Source of the DNA: Bradyrhizobium sp. LLZ17 | GTDB lineage: Bacteria > Pseudomonadota > Alphaproteobacteria > Rhizobiales > Xanthobacteraceae | Reading direction: 5' to 3' | NCBI RefSeq assembly: GCF_041200145.1 | Contig: NZ_CP165734.1 | Span: forward strand, 1,612,001-1,676,000 | DNA: 64,000 nt | Shown here: positions 1-8,102 of the stretch, piece by piece | Numbering within the stretch: position 1 is the first letter of the stretch | Layout of the letters: each line of letters begins with the position of its first letter | Notes under the pieces: generated by a model | Database searches by the model: none | What the model was told of the DNA's origin: nothing | The model's input: the letters and a program-made list of their open reading frames with translations, nothing else | Translations under genes and position numbers: made by a program

Positions 1-386
1 TTCACGCCGGTGCCGATCATGTCGTGCTCGCGCTGACCTCGCGCCAGGCGCTCGCACGCATGAATTACGATTTCGAACGCGGCCGCGCCCTGATGACAAA
101 AGCAGGTCTGGTCACCGTCGCGCTGGTGAGCACGGAAACGCCGCAGCTGTTCCACGTCCGCAATGCCTTTGCCGCCGGCGGTCTCGTCGAAGATCCCGCG
201 ACGGGTGCCGCCGCCGCCGCGTTCGCCGGATATCTGCGCGACCTCGGCTGGCCGCACGGCGGCGCCATCGATATCGTCCAGGGCGAAGACATGGGGTTCA
301 AGTCGCTGATCCGCGCAGAGATCGGCGAGCCCGCCGGCAGCTCGATCCGCGTCTCGGGAACGGCACGCTTCATGGACGAAGCGTGA
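1..386 (+). CDS. PhzF-family protein, C-terminal part
   Basis: The frame is open from the left edge (first full codon at base 3) to TGA at 384-386, so only the last ~127 residues are here and the true start lies outside. The segment holds the PhzF/YddE signature EDPATGAAAAAFAGYL (bases 190-237), the loop lining the active site in this diaminopimelate-epimerase-like fold. Family members are isomerases or epimerases; only PhzF of phenazine producers has a well known substrate, and no phenazine gene is visible here, so the substrate is unknown. The GTG at base 24 is internal. Confidence 0.85.
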   Translation, partial: HAGADHVVLALTSRQALARMNYDFERGRALMTKAGLVTVALVSTETPQLFHVRNAFAAGGLVEDPATGAAAAAFAGYLRDLGWPHGGAIDIVQGEDMGFKSLIRAEIGEPAGSSIRVSGTARFMDEA

Positions 387-432
387 CGTCGATTGGGAGA
401 TTGACGCGGACGCTCTAGGCATCGGAGGTGCC

Positions 433-517
433 GTAGCCCGGATGGAGCGCAGCGAAATCCGGGGCCAGTGCGCCTCGCGGCAACATCCCGGATTGCGCTT
501 CGCTCCATCCGGGCTAC
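433..517. repeat. Palindromic repeat, family A
   Basis: Inverted element that opens with GTAGCCCGGATGGAGCGCAG and closes with the complement CTCCATCCGGGCTAC. A second copy of the same family lies at 37488-37589. It sits just after a gene end and can fold into a long stem, as REP/BIME-type elements do. No coding potential. Confidence 0.8.
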
Positions 518-523
518 AGGTCC

Positions 524-609
524 GTAGGATGGGTAGAGCGGAGCGAAGCCCATCGTGCTTTGCCTACGCGGAAACATGATGGGTTTCGCAAAGGCTCAAC
601 CCATCCTAC
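524..609. repeat. Palindromic repeat, family B
   Basis: Inverted element bounded by GTAGGATGGGT and its complement ACCCATCCTAC, with internal GAAGCCCATC / GATGGGTTTCG. Further copies lie at 1562-1656 and 3104-3185. It directly follows a family A element, giving a composite palindromic block of about 180 bases. Confidence 0.8.
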
Positions 610-621
610 GAGCTGTGCCCG

Positions 622-918
622 TCAGTACTTTGGCGTTGTGCTCGTGCCCGTGGTTTGAGACTTTGTGCTCGTGCCGGTGGTTTGGCCAGGCGCGAAGTTG
701 GACGCGCCGGCGCTGGTCTTTTTCGAAGCCGTCGCGTGGTGCGTCGCATGGTGCTTCTTGTGTCCAGGAGCGTAGCTGGAAGCGCCCGGCTCGCCCGTTT
801 TAGAGCCCATTTGCTGCATCTCGTGGCCCGGCGTCTTGCCCGATACGCCCTGAGCAAACACGGCTGGTGCTGTTGCCATCAGAATAGCAGCAGAGAGCGC
901 GATGATCTTCGATTTCAT
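622..918 (-). CDS. Small secreted protein of unknown function
   Basis: A 98-residue protein with a clear signal peptide (positive N-terminus, hydrophobic stretch IIALSAAILMATAPAVF, cleavage expected after AQ near residue 23). The mature part is Ser/Thr/Gly/His-rich with repeated PGH/PGQ units (TPGHEMQQ, APGHKKHH, APGQTTGT) and no cysteine or enzymatic motif. A strong Shine-Dalgarno GGGAGGAGG lies 6 bases before the ATG at 918, which fixes the start over a longer upstream frame. Function unknown; probably periplasmic. Confidence 0.75.
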   Translation of the reverse strand: MKSKIIALSAAILMATAPAVFAQGVSGKTPGHEMQQMGSKTGEPGASSYAPGHKKHHATHHATASKKTSAGASNFAPGQTTGTSTKSQTTGTSTTPKY

Positions 919-1095
919 GTCGTCCTCCTCCCGATAAAGCCCCCTTAGAGCAACGAAATGAGCCCAGCCCCCGTTCCCTGAATGAATGTCCATAATGGAC
1001 TGGCCGACGGATGGGGCGAAGCAGGATGCAAGCAGAAGTAAACCCCAAATCGCCTGACCTCCTCTTCGATCACCTGACGCCGATACACAAGAGCC

Positions 1096-1536
1096 ATGCC
1101 CAGGAATAGCGAGAGTCTGCTTGCTCGCCTTCGCAGCGTCCGGCGGGGCGCCTGGCGGCTGCGAAAGAAATTCGCGCGAGCACCGCGGATGGTTCGGATC
1201 GCCGGCAGCGTGGCGATCTTGTTTGCGGCCCTCGCGCTTCTCAACATCGTCTATCAAATGATCCGCAAGCCGACCGAGTTGTTCGTCCTTGTCGGCAACG
1301 CCCTCGACAAGGATCCATCGGAGAACTGGCGGCAATACGGGCCGCTGTTCCGCAAGCGAGAGGCAGGATCTGGGCGCCTTCATCCATCTGTGCGGCGCCG
1401 GTCCCGCCACAGCCTACGCGCGCCGCCGCTTTCGCATGATGCGCGGTGAGCGCTGCGGCGATCACCTCGTTGCAAGCTATTTCGCCAAGGTCAAAAGCGA
1501 TGAAGCGGCAGTTTCGGCGCCTTGCCGCGGATGACA
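1096..1536 (+). pseudogene. Degenerate lytic transglycosylase (SLT family)
   Basis: Bases 1096-1357 encode a normal start: basic N-terminus, one membrane segment (MVRIAGSVAILFAALALLNI) and the stretch TELFVLVGNALDKDPSENW. At 1357 the frame changes and bases 1358-1490 encode the C-terminal part of the same protein type (ERQDLGAFIHLCGAGPATAY, GERCGDHLVASYFAKV); a second shift near 1492 restores MKRQFRRLAADD. The catalytic SLT domain that should lie between is absent. From memory of related rhizobial proteins of ~250-270 residues I infer an internal deletion plus two frameshifts. No functional enzyme can be made. Confidence 0.7.
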
Positions 1537-1561
1537 GCAGTAGACGAGGGGTTTCGAAATC

Positions 1562-1656
1562 GTAGGATGGGTGGAGCGACTTGTCCGCCGTAGCTCGACG
1601 GAAGCGATATCCATCGATGCTGCGCGCGACGATCGCAAGAGCTCAACCCATCCTAC
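1562..1656. repeat. Palindromic repeat, family B
   Basis: Starts GTAGGATGGGTGGAGCG and ends CTCAACCCATCCTAC; the centre has diverged from the copies at 524-609 and 3104-3185 (it carries CTTGTCCGCCGTAGCTC). It lies between the transglycosylase remnant and the end of the next gene. Confidence 0.75.
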
Positions 1657-1677
1657 GAGTTACGATCTACGTCCGCC

Positions 1678-2184
1678 TCACCGTATCTCGCTCATCGACA
1701 CCTTGGCGGCGATCCCGCTCAGCTCGGGCTCTTTCGACGCAAACTCCTCTTCGGACGATGAGCCTATCGAGACTTCGACCATCCTGCGCTTGACCTGTTC
1801 GCACGTCTTGCGGACGTCTTCGGTGAACAGCGCGCATTCTTCGATGCGCTTGAAAATCTTCCGTCCCTCTTCACGATACCCCGCCGCCGTTTCTCGCATG
1901 AAGGCAATCGCATCATGGACCTGGACTGTCAGCGCCTCGCATTTTTGCGCGGCGTCGATCAACTCGGTGCCCATCGCCTCGATCTCTTTTGCGGCGGACT
2001 CATAGTCGCGAACGACCGCCTCTGCACTGAGTGCACCGACGCGCGTCACGCCCGCGGTGTGCTCGACATAATCAGGCAGAGCAATGGAAGTAATGGAGCT
2101 TCCCGACCGTACCGATGCAATATCAGCCTCGAGTTGGACCAAGTTCACTCCTTCCCGCCTGCGCAATTGTTCAACACTTGCCAT
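1678..2184 (-). CDS. Conserved hypothetical protein, helical
   Basis: A 168-residue soluble protein starting MASVEQLRRREGVNL. It has no signal peptide or membrane segment. The centre (about residues 60-140) is rich in Ala/Glu/Lys with heptad-like spacing and probably forms helices or coiled coil; the C-terminus is acidic. I do not recognise a named family. The ATG at 2184 is preceded by GGGAGGATCAATC, better than the in-frame TTG at 2199, which would sit upstream of that ribosome site. It stands alone between repeats and the second transglycosylase remnant. Confidence 0.7.
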   Translation of the reverse strand: MASVEQLRRREGVNLVQLEADIASVRSGSSITSIALPDYVEHTAGVTRVGALSAEAVVRDYESAAKEIEAMGTELIDAAQKCEALTVQVHDAIAFMRETAAGYREEGRKIFKRIEECALFTEDVRKTCEQVKRRMVEVSIGSSSEEEFASKEPELSGIAAKVSMSEIR

Positions 2185-2654
2185 GATTGATCCTCCCAAT
2201 ACGCACCCAGAACCCCAAACAGCATTGGGTTTATTACGGGGATAAGCTCGGTTCTACACTGATGTATCCTTGACAGCCCCAGCTTTGCCATTTTTTCCCG
2301 GTCTGCGATGACGCACGCAGCGATGGCCTTGCCGCCGTTCAACCTCTCCTGGTGGTGATTGGCGAAAATGGCAGGTTTCGCAAGAAACTCGACGAGCGCC
2401 TACCTGGGACGCCACTTTCAGATGCCGGCTGCGAGCGCTGCGGCGATCGTCTCGGCGCAAGGTATCTCGCCAGGGTCAACGCGATGAAGCGGCAGTTTCA
2501 GCGGCTTGCGCTGGACGACGGCGATGAGAGAGGGATGGGTTTGAGTTGAATCGATGCGAGCCCCGGAACTCGGATCACCTCTCCCGGCAGGAAAGGTGAT
2601 CCGCGCCGGCCCATTGTGCTCAGGCCGCTGCGCCAAGATCGGCCCCAAGACGGG
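2185..2654. other. Gene-free stretch with a gene remnant
   Basis: About 470 bases without an intact gene. The left part is the upstream region of the 1678-2184 gene; the middle and right hold a second fragment of a lytic transglycosylase 3' end (listed separately). Nothing else recognisable. Confidence 0.6.
2430..2525 (+). pseudogene. Second fragment of lytic transglycosylase 3' end
   Basis: Bases 2430-2525 read CERCGDRLGARYLARVNAMK followed by RQFQRLALDDG, the same C-terminal segment as in the remnant at 1448-1534 (GERCGDHLVASYFAKV, then MKRQFRRLAADD after a frameshift). The two stretches are also clearly similar at DNA level, about 90 bases long and 980 bases apart in direct orientation. 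No upstream part of the gene is recognisable here, so this is a truncated duplicate. Confidence 0.6.
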
Positions 2655-2942
2655 CTAGTAGCAGGGCGGGTAAGGCTCGTAGCCGCAACGGCGAGAGCCG
2701 TAGGCTCCGTAAGCGCCGTAGGCAGCAGCACCAACCGCGGCAGCTCCAACCCCCACCGCAACCCCGCGGCGCACGGCAGCACCACGATAGACGCCACCAC
2801 GATAGACGCCGCCGTGATGAACACCCGCGCGACCAACCCCAACGCCTCTTCGATACGCGAAGGCGTCAGTCGAAACAGTCGCGATGCAGGCGATGGCAAT
2901 GATGGCGGATGCGGTCAGTGAAACGATGGTTCGGCGCGGCAT
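2655..2942 (-). CDS. Small exported Gly/Ala/Tyr-rich protein
   Basis: A 95-residue protein with a signal peptide (MPRRTIVSLTASAIIAIACI, cleavage expected after DAFA). The mature chain is a low-complexity Gly/Val/Ala/Tyr region with repeats such as GGVYRGGVYRG and AYGAYGAYG, then a Cys-Pro-rich end (RRCGYEPYPPCY) that may form one disulfide. AAGGAG lies 7 bases before the ATG at 2942; the GTG six bases upstream is too close to it. Similar small glycine-rich exported proteins are common in Bradyrhizobium; the function is unknown. Confidence 0.75.
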   Translation of the reverse strand: MPRRTIVSLTASAIIAIACIATVSTDAFAYRRGVGVGRAGVHHGGVYRGGVYRGAAVRRGVAVGVGAAAVGAAAYGAYGAYGSRRCGYEPYPPCY

Positions 2943-3103
2943 GTCCACTCTCCTTGCTGGATTGGAACGGTGCGTCAGCGTAATTCGCCGATGAGCGGGT
3001 TTGTTGATTTAGAACAATGCAGGCGCCTGCGATCTGGCCGCCGGGTTCATGGCGGGACAGTGAGACTGCCCCGCTTGCCCGCATGGACATCAGCGGAAGT
3101 CCC

Positions 3104-3185
3104 GTAGGATGGGTGGAGCGAAGCGATACCCATCACGTCCTTCTCAACACAGTGATGGGTTTCGCAAGGGCTCAACCCATCCTAC
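3104..3185. repeat. Palindromic repeat, family B
   Basis: The best conserved copy of family B: GTAGGATGGGTGGAGCGAAG on the left and its near complement with GATGGGTTTCGC and CAACCCATCCTAC on the right. Compare 524-609 and 1562-1656. Confidence 0.8.
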
Positions 3186-3240
3186 GCGCTCCGCTCTGCC
3201 GATCATGCGCGCCTGATCAAGTCCGCGTTCGCCGCTGACC

Positions 3241-3522
3241 TCACCACCAATACGGCCAGCGCCACGCCTCATAGCGGACCCACGACGGCTCCAGCGGCGG
3301 GCCGTACGGATCGACCCGGTCGTCTTCGGGGCGATAACGATAGCGTGGAACGATGTTGTAATCCCACGGCGTGGGCCTGAGCACGGGCGCCGTGACGATG
3401 AGTCTCTCCTGCGGTTCACGAACCACGTACGCCCTGCGCGTCCGGGCTTCAGCGCCTGAGATCCCGAGCTGACACAGCACCACGGCCGTTCCGAGAGCAC
3501 AGGCGATTGTTGTTTTCTGCAT
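3241..3522 (-). CDS. Small secreted protein of unknown function
   Basis: A 93-residue protein. Residues 1-26 form a signal peptide (MQKTTIACALGTAVVLCQLG..., cleavage after EA). The mature part is rich in Arg, Pro, Tyr and Trp (YNIVPRYRYRPEDDR, EAWRWPYWW) with no known motif. AAGGAG lies 8 bases before the ATG at 3522, so the long open frame continuing upstream to 4218 is not part of the gene. Probably periplasmic or envelope-associated. Confidence 0.75.
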   Translation of the reverse strand: MQKTTIACALGTAVVLCQLGISGAEARTRRAYVVREPQERLIVTAPVLRPTPWDYNIVPRYRYRPEDDRVDPYGPPLEPSWVRYEAWRWPYWW

Positions 3523-3630
3523 GCGTTGATCTCCTTCCCACCAAGAGTGCAAAAGGACGTCACGCAAGGCAAGCCCAAATTCGCACTCGGCTTGCTTGAA
3601 TGACAGTCGGCGCCGGCAACTCTCTCCCCC

Positions 3631-3746
3631 GTCATTGCGAGGAGCCCGCGACAAAATGCGAAGCAATTTTGCGCGGATGCGACGAGGCAATCCAGACTGT
3701 CTCCGCGGAGGCATTCTGGATTGCTTCGCTTCGCTCGCAATGACGG
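3631..3746. repeat. Palindromic repeat, family C
   Basis: Begins GTCATTGCGAGGAGCCCGCG and ends with the complement TCGCTCGCAATGAC, with internal GAAGCAAT.. / ..ATTGCTTCGC arms. A second copy is at 23347-23425. It fills most of the 313-base gap between the genes ending at 3522 and 3836; I see nothing else there. Confidence 0.8.
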
Positions 3747-3835
3747 GGACTGTGACGGCGCATCGCGCATTGCTTTGGCGCTTGTGCGCCGAAGTGATTG
3801 GGGCGCAAACACCGCAGCCGCTCCCAGCGCGAGCC

Positions 3836-4501
3836 CTACTCCCGCGCCCGGCGCACCGCCTCGGCGAGCTTGGCTCTCTGCTTGTCCCACCGGCTCTGCT
3901 CGGCCTCGGCGCGTTGATCGAGCGCGGCGCGCGCGGCTTCGATCTCCTCCGCCCGGGCCTCGTGCTCCCGCATCGCCTTGTCCAGCGCGGCTTGCGCAGT
4001 GGCGACGGCTTTCTCCCGATGCGCGCGCTCCCTGGCACGAGCGGTCTCTTGCTTGCGGCGCTCGGCTTCACGGCGCCGCTCTTCCTTCTCGAACGCCGCG
4101 GCGGCTTTGCGGGCTTGCTCGCGGTCGATCTCGCGGGGTTGCTCACGCGCGCTCTTGGCCGCGCGCTTGCCCGGTTTGGACCTGGACTTGGCCCTGGACT
4201 TGCGTTTGGGCTTCGCATCGTCGTCGGCGAGATCGGTCGGCAGCGCGGCGTGCTCGGTGAACGGGCCGTCCGATCCGACCGGGCGCCGGAGCACGACGCC
4301 CGGGCTTGCCATGGTCGCGGCGACGATGTCGGGATCGTCGGTCTCTTTCGCCGCGCCCTGATGGAACAAATTGGAGCTGGCGCCCCAGGCCTCCAGCGCC
4401 GCCTTCATCGAGGGCGCGGCGACCGCTTGGTCGTAGAAGCCGAGCGAGGTCTGGTAGGTCTTGAGCTTTCGCGTCGGTTTTCGTGTCGGTTTTTTCGGCA
4501 T
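3836..4501 (-). CDS. Coiled-coil charged protein of unknown function
   Basis: A 221-residue protein starting MPKKPTRKPTRKLKTYQTSL. Residues 13-90 are a folded-looking part (SLGFYDQAVAAPSMKAALEA, GASSNLFHQGAAKETDDPDI). Residues 95-221 are extremely Lys/Arg/Glu/Ala-rich and should form a long coiled coil, which can make automated searches call it TolA-like; there is no membrane anchor, so TolA function is not supported. The upstream extension to 4579 lacks a ribosome site and has poor codon use. Confidence 0.7.
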   Translation of the reverse strand: MPKKPTRKPTRKLKTYQTSLGFYDQAVAAPSMKAALEAWGASSNLFHQGAAKETDDPDIVAATMASPGVVLRRPVGSDGPFTEHAALPTDLADDDAKPKRKSRAKSRSKPGKRAAKSAREQPREIDREQARKAAAAFEKEERRREAERRKQETARARERAHREKAVATAQAALDKAMREHEARAEEIEAARAALDQRAEAEQSRWDKQRAKLAEAVRRARE

Positions 4502-4550
4502 GTCGCCCCGCGGCCTGGCGACGCACAAGCCCTCAGCCGCCACGATGCCA

Positions 4551-4700
4551 TCATGCCCCTGTTTTGCCCGACGAGTCAAATTCTATTCGGGATAGCCGAA
4601 GTCGGCCCGACACATGCGCAGCGGCCCCGCTCGACACTTTTTCGGTATCCCAGAAGCCAGAAATCATTGGATGTTTCTACTGTGCATGGGGTTGTTTTCG
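4551..4700. repeat. Dispersed repeat, copy 1
   Basis: Two conserved blocks, at 4551-4579 (around CCTGTTTTGCCCGACG) and 4677-4700 (around TGTGCATGGGGTTG), recur in the same order and orientation at 53168-53278. The 24-base block at 4677-4700 is identical in both. The region holds no gene and lies between a minus-strand gene start and the zinc-ribbon gene. Confidence 0.65.
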
Positions 4701-4827
4701 ATGTTTTGCATCTGATGGCAGCGTTTCCCGGGTACGCACGCACCACAAGCGACACACGCGCGCATTTCGCTTGCTTTAGCCGGATGCGAACCTAGGGTGC
4801 GCCTCGCCAGCATGGGGGATCAGGCTT

Positions 4828-5181
4828 TTGACCGACGACACCACGAAATGTCCGAACTGCAATTCGGAGCACGCCTACCAGGATCGCGATCTCTGGATCT
4901 GCCCGGAATGCGCCCATGAATGGAGCGCTGCCGACGGTGCGGCAGCGGCTGCGCCGCAAGAGACCGGCGTGCGCGATGCCCACGGCAATGCACTCGCCGA
5001 CGGCGACAGCGTCATCGTGATGAAGGACCTCAAGGTCAAGGGCTCGTCGTCCGTCGTGAAGGGCGGCACCAAGGTCCGCAACATCCGCCTGCAGGACGCC
5101 ACCGACGGCCACAACATCGCCTGCAAGATCGACGGCATCGGCGCGATGAACCTGAAGTCGGAGTTCGTGAAGAAGGCGTAG
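4828..5181 (+). CDS. yjdM: Zinc-ribbon protein of the YjdM/PhnA family
   Basis: A 117-residue cytosolic protein. Residues 8-31 form a zinc ribbon with two Cys pairs (CPNC and CPEC, spaced by [11 protein letters not shown]). The rest ([20 protein letters not shown] ... [10 protein letters not shown]) is the SH3-like PhnA domain. The name PhnA is historical; the protein is not the phosphonoacetate hydrolase and its role is unknown. The start is TTG at 4828 with GGGGGA nine bases upstream; no in-frame ATG is available. Confidence 0.85.
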   Translation: MTDDTTKCPNCNSEHAYQDRDLWICPECAHEWSAADGAAAAAPQETGVRDAHGNALADGDSVIVMKDLKVKGSSSVVKGGTKVRNIRLQDATDGHNIACKIDGIGAMNLKSEFVKKA

Positions 5182-5355
5182 CGGCAACGCCGCGTGTTCC
5201 TCCTGCGGAACACACAATCCCTCTTAACCAGCCGGGAAAACTGTGCAATCTCCCAAGTGCCGGGAAGGCGTTTGCAGCGCGTATCTATTTTTCTCAACCC
5301 GGGGCTGGCTTTTGACAAGACGTCTTTGATTGCATCACCGCATTCAGACTTGCAG

Positions 5356-5385
5356 GGCCGCCCGCTGGGCGGCCTTTCCGTTTTC
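5356..5385 (+). terminator. Rho-independent terminator
   Basis: Perfect 8-bp stem GGCCGCCC / GGGCGGCC with a 3-base loop (GCT), followed by TTTCCGTTTT. It lies 175 bases after the yjdM stop and before the end of the convergent small gene at 5418. Confidence 0.7.
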
Positions 5386-5417
5386 GGGTGAAGTGTGTGT
5401 TGCCGCTTGGGCGTGGA

Positions 5418-5621
5418 TCAGCCGCCGAGCACGTTGCCCCAGCCGTCGAAGACGTAGCCTTTCCAGGTGACGGCTCCATCCGCGCAGGGCCGGCTGGCGC
5501 GGCGATAGTCGTCGGCCTGGTCGGTGGTCCAGGTGATGATCTTGTCGGTGATGCGATCGTGCAGAATGGCGGGTTCAGCGGGATCGAAGGCGTCCATCGG
5601 ACGAAGCGAGCTATGCGTCAT
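5418..5621 (-). CDS. Conserved small hypothetical protein
   Basis: A 67-residue protein, MTHSSLRPMDAFDPAEPAIL at the N-terminus and FDGWGNVLGG at the C-terminus, with a Trp-rich centre (IITWTTDQADDY, AVTWKGYVFDGW). Third codon positions are strongly G/C, which supports a real gene, and the sequence looks folded rather than low-complexity. I do not recognise the family. No good ribosome site precedes the ATG at 5621; ATG at 5597 is an alternative. Confidence 0.6.
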   Translation of the reverse strand: MTHSSLRPMDAFDPAEPAILHDRITDKIITWTTDQADDYRRASRPCADGAVTWKGYVFDGWGNVLGG

Positions 5622-5843
5622 GCCCGACCAAACGCGCCGTGGGCGGCAAGGTTGCGCTGCGTGATGCATCCCAGCTGCTGGAACCCGGATGGAACCGCCG
5701 TTGCCCCCAGGCCACAGTCGCCTGAAAAGCCCTTTTTCGCCGATTTGCGTCATTGCACCGCCACATCGCCGCCCGAACAATTGAGACACCGCGTGCTTGG
5801 CTGTGCAACACTGGTTCGACCGAACCTTTCGGAGGCGGGGATC

Positions 5844-7172
5844 ATGAATGATCGGCGGTCTCTTATCGTAGCGGTCTCGTGCCCCTCGGCCGTGATGGTC
5901 GGCTGGCTGGCACTGTCCCTCTCCGCCTATGCGCCGGCCCTGATCGAGAACAGCGGCGCCGATGCGGCCGCCGTCTCACGCGCGAAAAATCTCACTCGCC
6001 TCGAGCTCGCCGATATCCCGCGCGCTGCGACCATCGAAGACGGCATCGCGCTGACCGCCGACATCGCGGCTGCGGTGGCCACGGTGCCTGGCCCGGCAAC
6101 TGCCGAAGTAGCAACGACCGAGGCACCCGCCCCCGTCATCAAGCTCGCCTCCGCTGATCCGACCGAGACGCTGCCGGCGGTCTCGCCCGCGCCGATAGCG
6201 CCGCCTGAGCCCCAAGTCTCGCCCGAACCTCAGGTCTCACTCGAGCCGGCTCCCGCCGCCAGCGAAGCTGCGCCCGCGGAGCCCACGACCAAGCTCGCAT
6301 CTGCCGATCCCGGCGACGTCGTGCCGACGGAGATGCTCTCGCCTGCAGCGATCGCGAGCGGGCCCGTTGCCGAAAGCAGGGCGTCGCCCTCGGCCGACAG
6401 CGTGGCCGTGCTCGACGAATGCTTCGCCATGGATGCCTGCATCGATCGCTTTCTCTGGGCGCTCTACCAGCGCACGCCGAAGGAAGACTCGATCAAGGTC
6501 GAGGACCGCCGCGCCGTCACCATCAAGCGCAGAGGCAAGACGGTCACGGTGATGCGCAGCTTCACCAAGCTCGTCGACGAGGATTTTGGCTGGAAGGATC
6601 CGAAAGCGGCCGTGCATGCCAACATGCCGCTGATGGACTACGTCATCGGCGGCATGGACAAGGGCTTCAAGCAAAAGCTGTTTCGCACGCTGCTGGCCGC
6701 CGAAGCGGCGGGTCTCTCGCCCGGCATCACCAGCGCGTTCCGCGACGACTATCGCCAATCGATTGCGAGCGGCCTGAAAGCGGCGTCCGACCGCTCCTAT
6801 CACGGCGGTAGCTCGCGCGGCGGCTACGGCCACGGGCTCGCGGCCGATATCGTCAGCACCAAGGGCGACAACCGCGCGCAGCGCTGGGTCTCGACGGAAG
6901 CGCTGTGGAAATGGGTCGACGCGAACGGGAAGGCGCTCGGCATCGGCAGGCCCTATCTCGGCCGCGACCCGCCGCATGTCGGCCCGATCGACGGCCAGGA
7001 GTACGTCTCGCGTCGTGGCGTCGCCAGCGACCGCAAGGAAGCCAGCACCGCGAAGTCGAAGAAGCTGCGGACCGCGAGTGCAAAGTCGCAGAAGGCACAA
7101 TCGGCACGCGAGCAGAAGAGCCCGGCAAAACCGCAGAAGTCGGCGCAGACCGCCGCGAAGCGGGCGACTTGA
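5844..7172 (+). CDS. Exported M15-like peptidase (extensin/VanY-type fold)
   Basis: A 442-residue protein. Residues 1-30 form a signal anchor. Residues 60-190 are Pro/Ala/Glu-rich with duplicated units (IKLASADPTETLPAV, TKLASADPGDVVPTE). The C-terminal half is the catalytic region, with an M15-like metal site: YGHGLAADIV gives the His and Asp, and DPPHVGPIDG the second His. A basic Lys/Ser/Ala-rich tail follows (residues 385-442). Family members cleave D-Ala-D-Ala or other peptidoglycan peptides in the periplasm. GGAGGCGGGG precedes the ATG at 5844. Confidence 0.75.
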   Translation: MNDRRSLIVAVSCPSAVMVGWLALSLSAYAPALIENSGADAAAVSRAKNLTRLELADIPRAATIEDGIALTADIAAAVATVPGPATAEVATTEAPAPVIKLASADPTETLPAVSPAPIAPPEPQVSPEPQVSLEPAPAASEAAPAEPTTKLASADPGDVVPTEMLSPAAIASGPVAESRASPSADSVAVLDECFAMDACIDRFLWALYQRTPKEDSIKVEDRRAVTIKRRGKTVTVMRSFTKLVDEDFGWKDPKAAVHANMPLMDYVIGGMDKGFKQKLFRTLLAAEAAGLSPGITSAFRDDYRQSIASGLKAASDRSYHGGSSRGGYGHGLAADIVSTKGDNRAQRWVSTEALWKWVDANGKALGIGRPYLGRDPPHVGPIDGQEYVSRRGVASDRKEASTAKSKKLRTASAKSQKAQSAREQKSPAKPQKSAQTAAKRAT

Positions 7173-7179
7173 TCTAGGT

Positions 7180-7992
7180 TTACGTCTTCGACGCCGGCAG
7201 CGGCACCAGACGCATCTCCGCAGATCCCGCCTCCTGCGTCCGGGTGAGCACGGCAAAAACCGTCTCGACCGCAAGCCGCACCGCCGCCTCGATCGCCGTG
7301 CCCTTGGCGAGATGCGCCGCGATCAGGCCGGTCAGGAGATCGCCGGTGCCATAGGGACGGATCGGCAGGCGCGGCGTCGCAAAGCGCGACAATTGCCCGT
7401 CGGCGCACAAGATCGTCTCCACCTGCCCTGCCGGCGTATCAATGAGCGTGCAGCCGGTGGCGACCACGTCGACCCGGCGCTGGCCTGCAATCGCAGCGGC
7501 TGCCGCGCGCAAGCCATCTTTATCCGCGACCGTGACGCCGGAGAGCAACTCGAGTTCGAACTGGTTCGGCGTGATCAGGTTGGCGGCCGGCAGCAGCCGG
7601 CGCCGCAGCACGTCCAGAATTCCGTCGGCGACATAGATGCGGCCGTCGTCTCCGATCACGGGATCGCAGAGATAGACAAGCCTTGGATTCCGCCTCAGCG
7701 CCCGTTCGACGAAATCGGCAATGACGGCGGCGTTGTCGGGCGAGCCGAGGTAGCCGGTGACCAGCAATGCGGCTTCGTCGACGAGGCCGCGCTCCTCGAC
7801 GCCCCTAAGGAGATCGGCGACCAGCTCGGCCTCCAGCACGCGTCCGCGCAAGGTCGGGTAGCGCGGATGGTTCGACAACAGCGTCGTCGGCACCGCCGCG
7901 ACGTTGACGCCCTCCGCCTGCATGGCAGGAGCGGCCGCGCTGTTGCCGACATGGCCGTGGACCACCTGGCTTTGAATGGAGATGACGAGCAT
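7180..7992 (-). CDS. pdxY: Pyridoxal kinase PdxY
   Basis: A 270-residue ribokinase-like enzyme that phosphorylates pyridoxal (vitamin B6 salvage) with ATP in the cytosol. Markers: N-terminal SIQSQVVHGHVGNSAA (family SxQSxVxxGxVG), DPVIGDDGRIYV in the middle, TPNQFELELLSG, and the anion-hole motif YGTGDLLTGLIAAHL near residue 220, whose Asp is the catalytic base. Length is close to the 287 of E. coli PdxY. The start at 7992 has only a weak ribosome site. The gene converges with the upstream peptidase gene (7 bases apart). Confidence 0.92.
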   Translation of the reverse strand: MLVISIQSQVVHGHVGNSAAAPAMQAEGVNVAAVPTTLLSNHPRYPTLRGRVLEAELVADLLRGVEERGLVDEAALLVTGYLGSPDNAAVIADFVERALRRNPRLVYLCDPVIGDDGRIYVADGILDVLRRRLLPAANLITPNQFELELLSGVTVADKDGLRAAAAAIAGQRRVDVVATGCTLIDTPAGQVETILCADGQLSRFATPRLPIRPYGTGDLLTGLIAAHLAKGTAIEAAVRLAVETVFAVLTRTQEAGSAEMRLVPLPASKT

Positions 7993-8102
7993 GCAAAGGT
8001 CCGTAGGATCAATCACCCTGCAAGGCAAGCGCGGCGGCGAGGCAGACCCATCGGCGCATGTAAGCCGCCTGAGACGGCAAACATCATCACCCGGAGCTGT
8101 CG

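Noticed and set aside
622..1410. A longer form of the small secreted protein
   Set aside because: The ribosome site and signal peptide place the start at 918; the extension overlaps the transglycosylase remnant.
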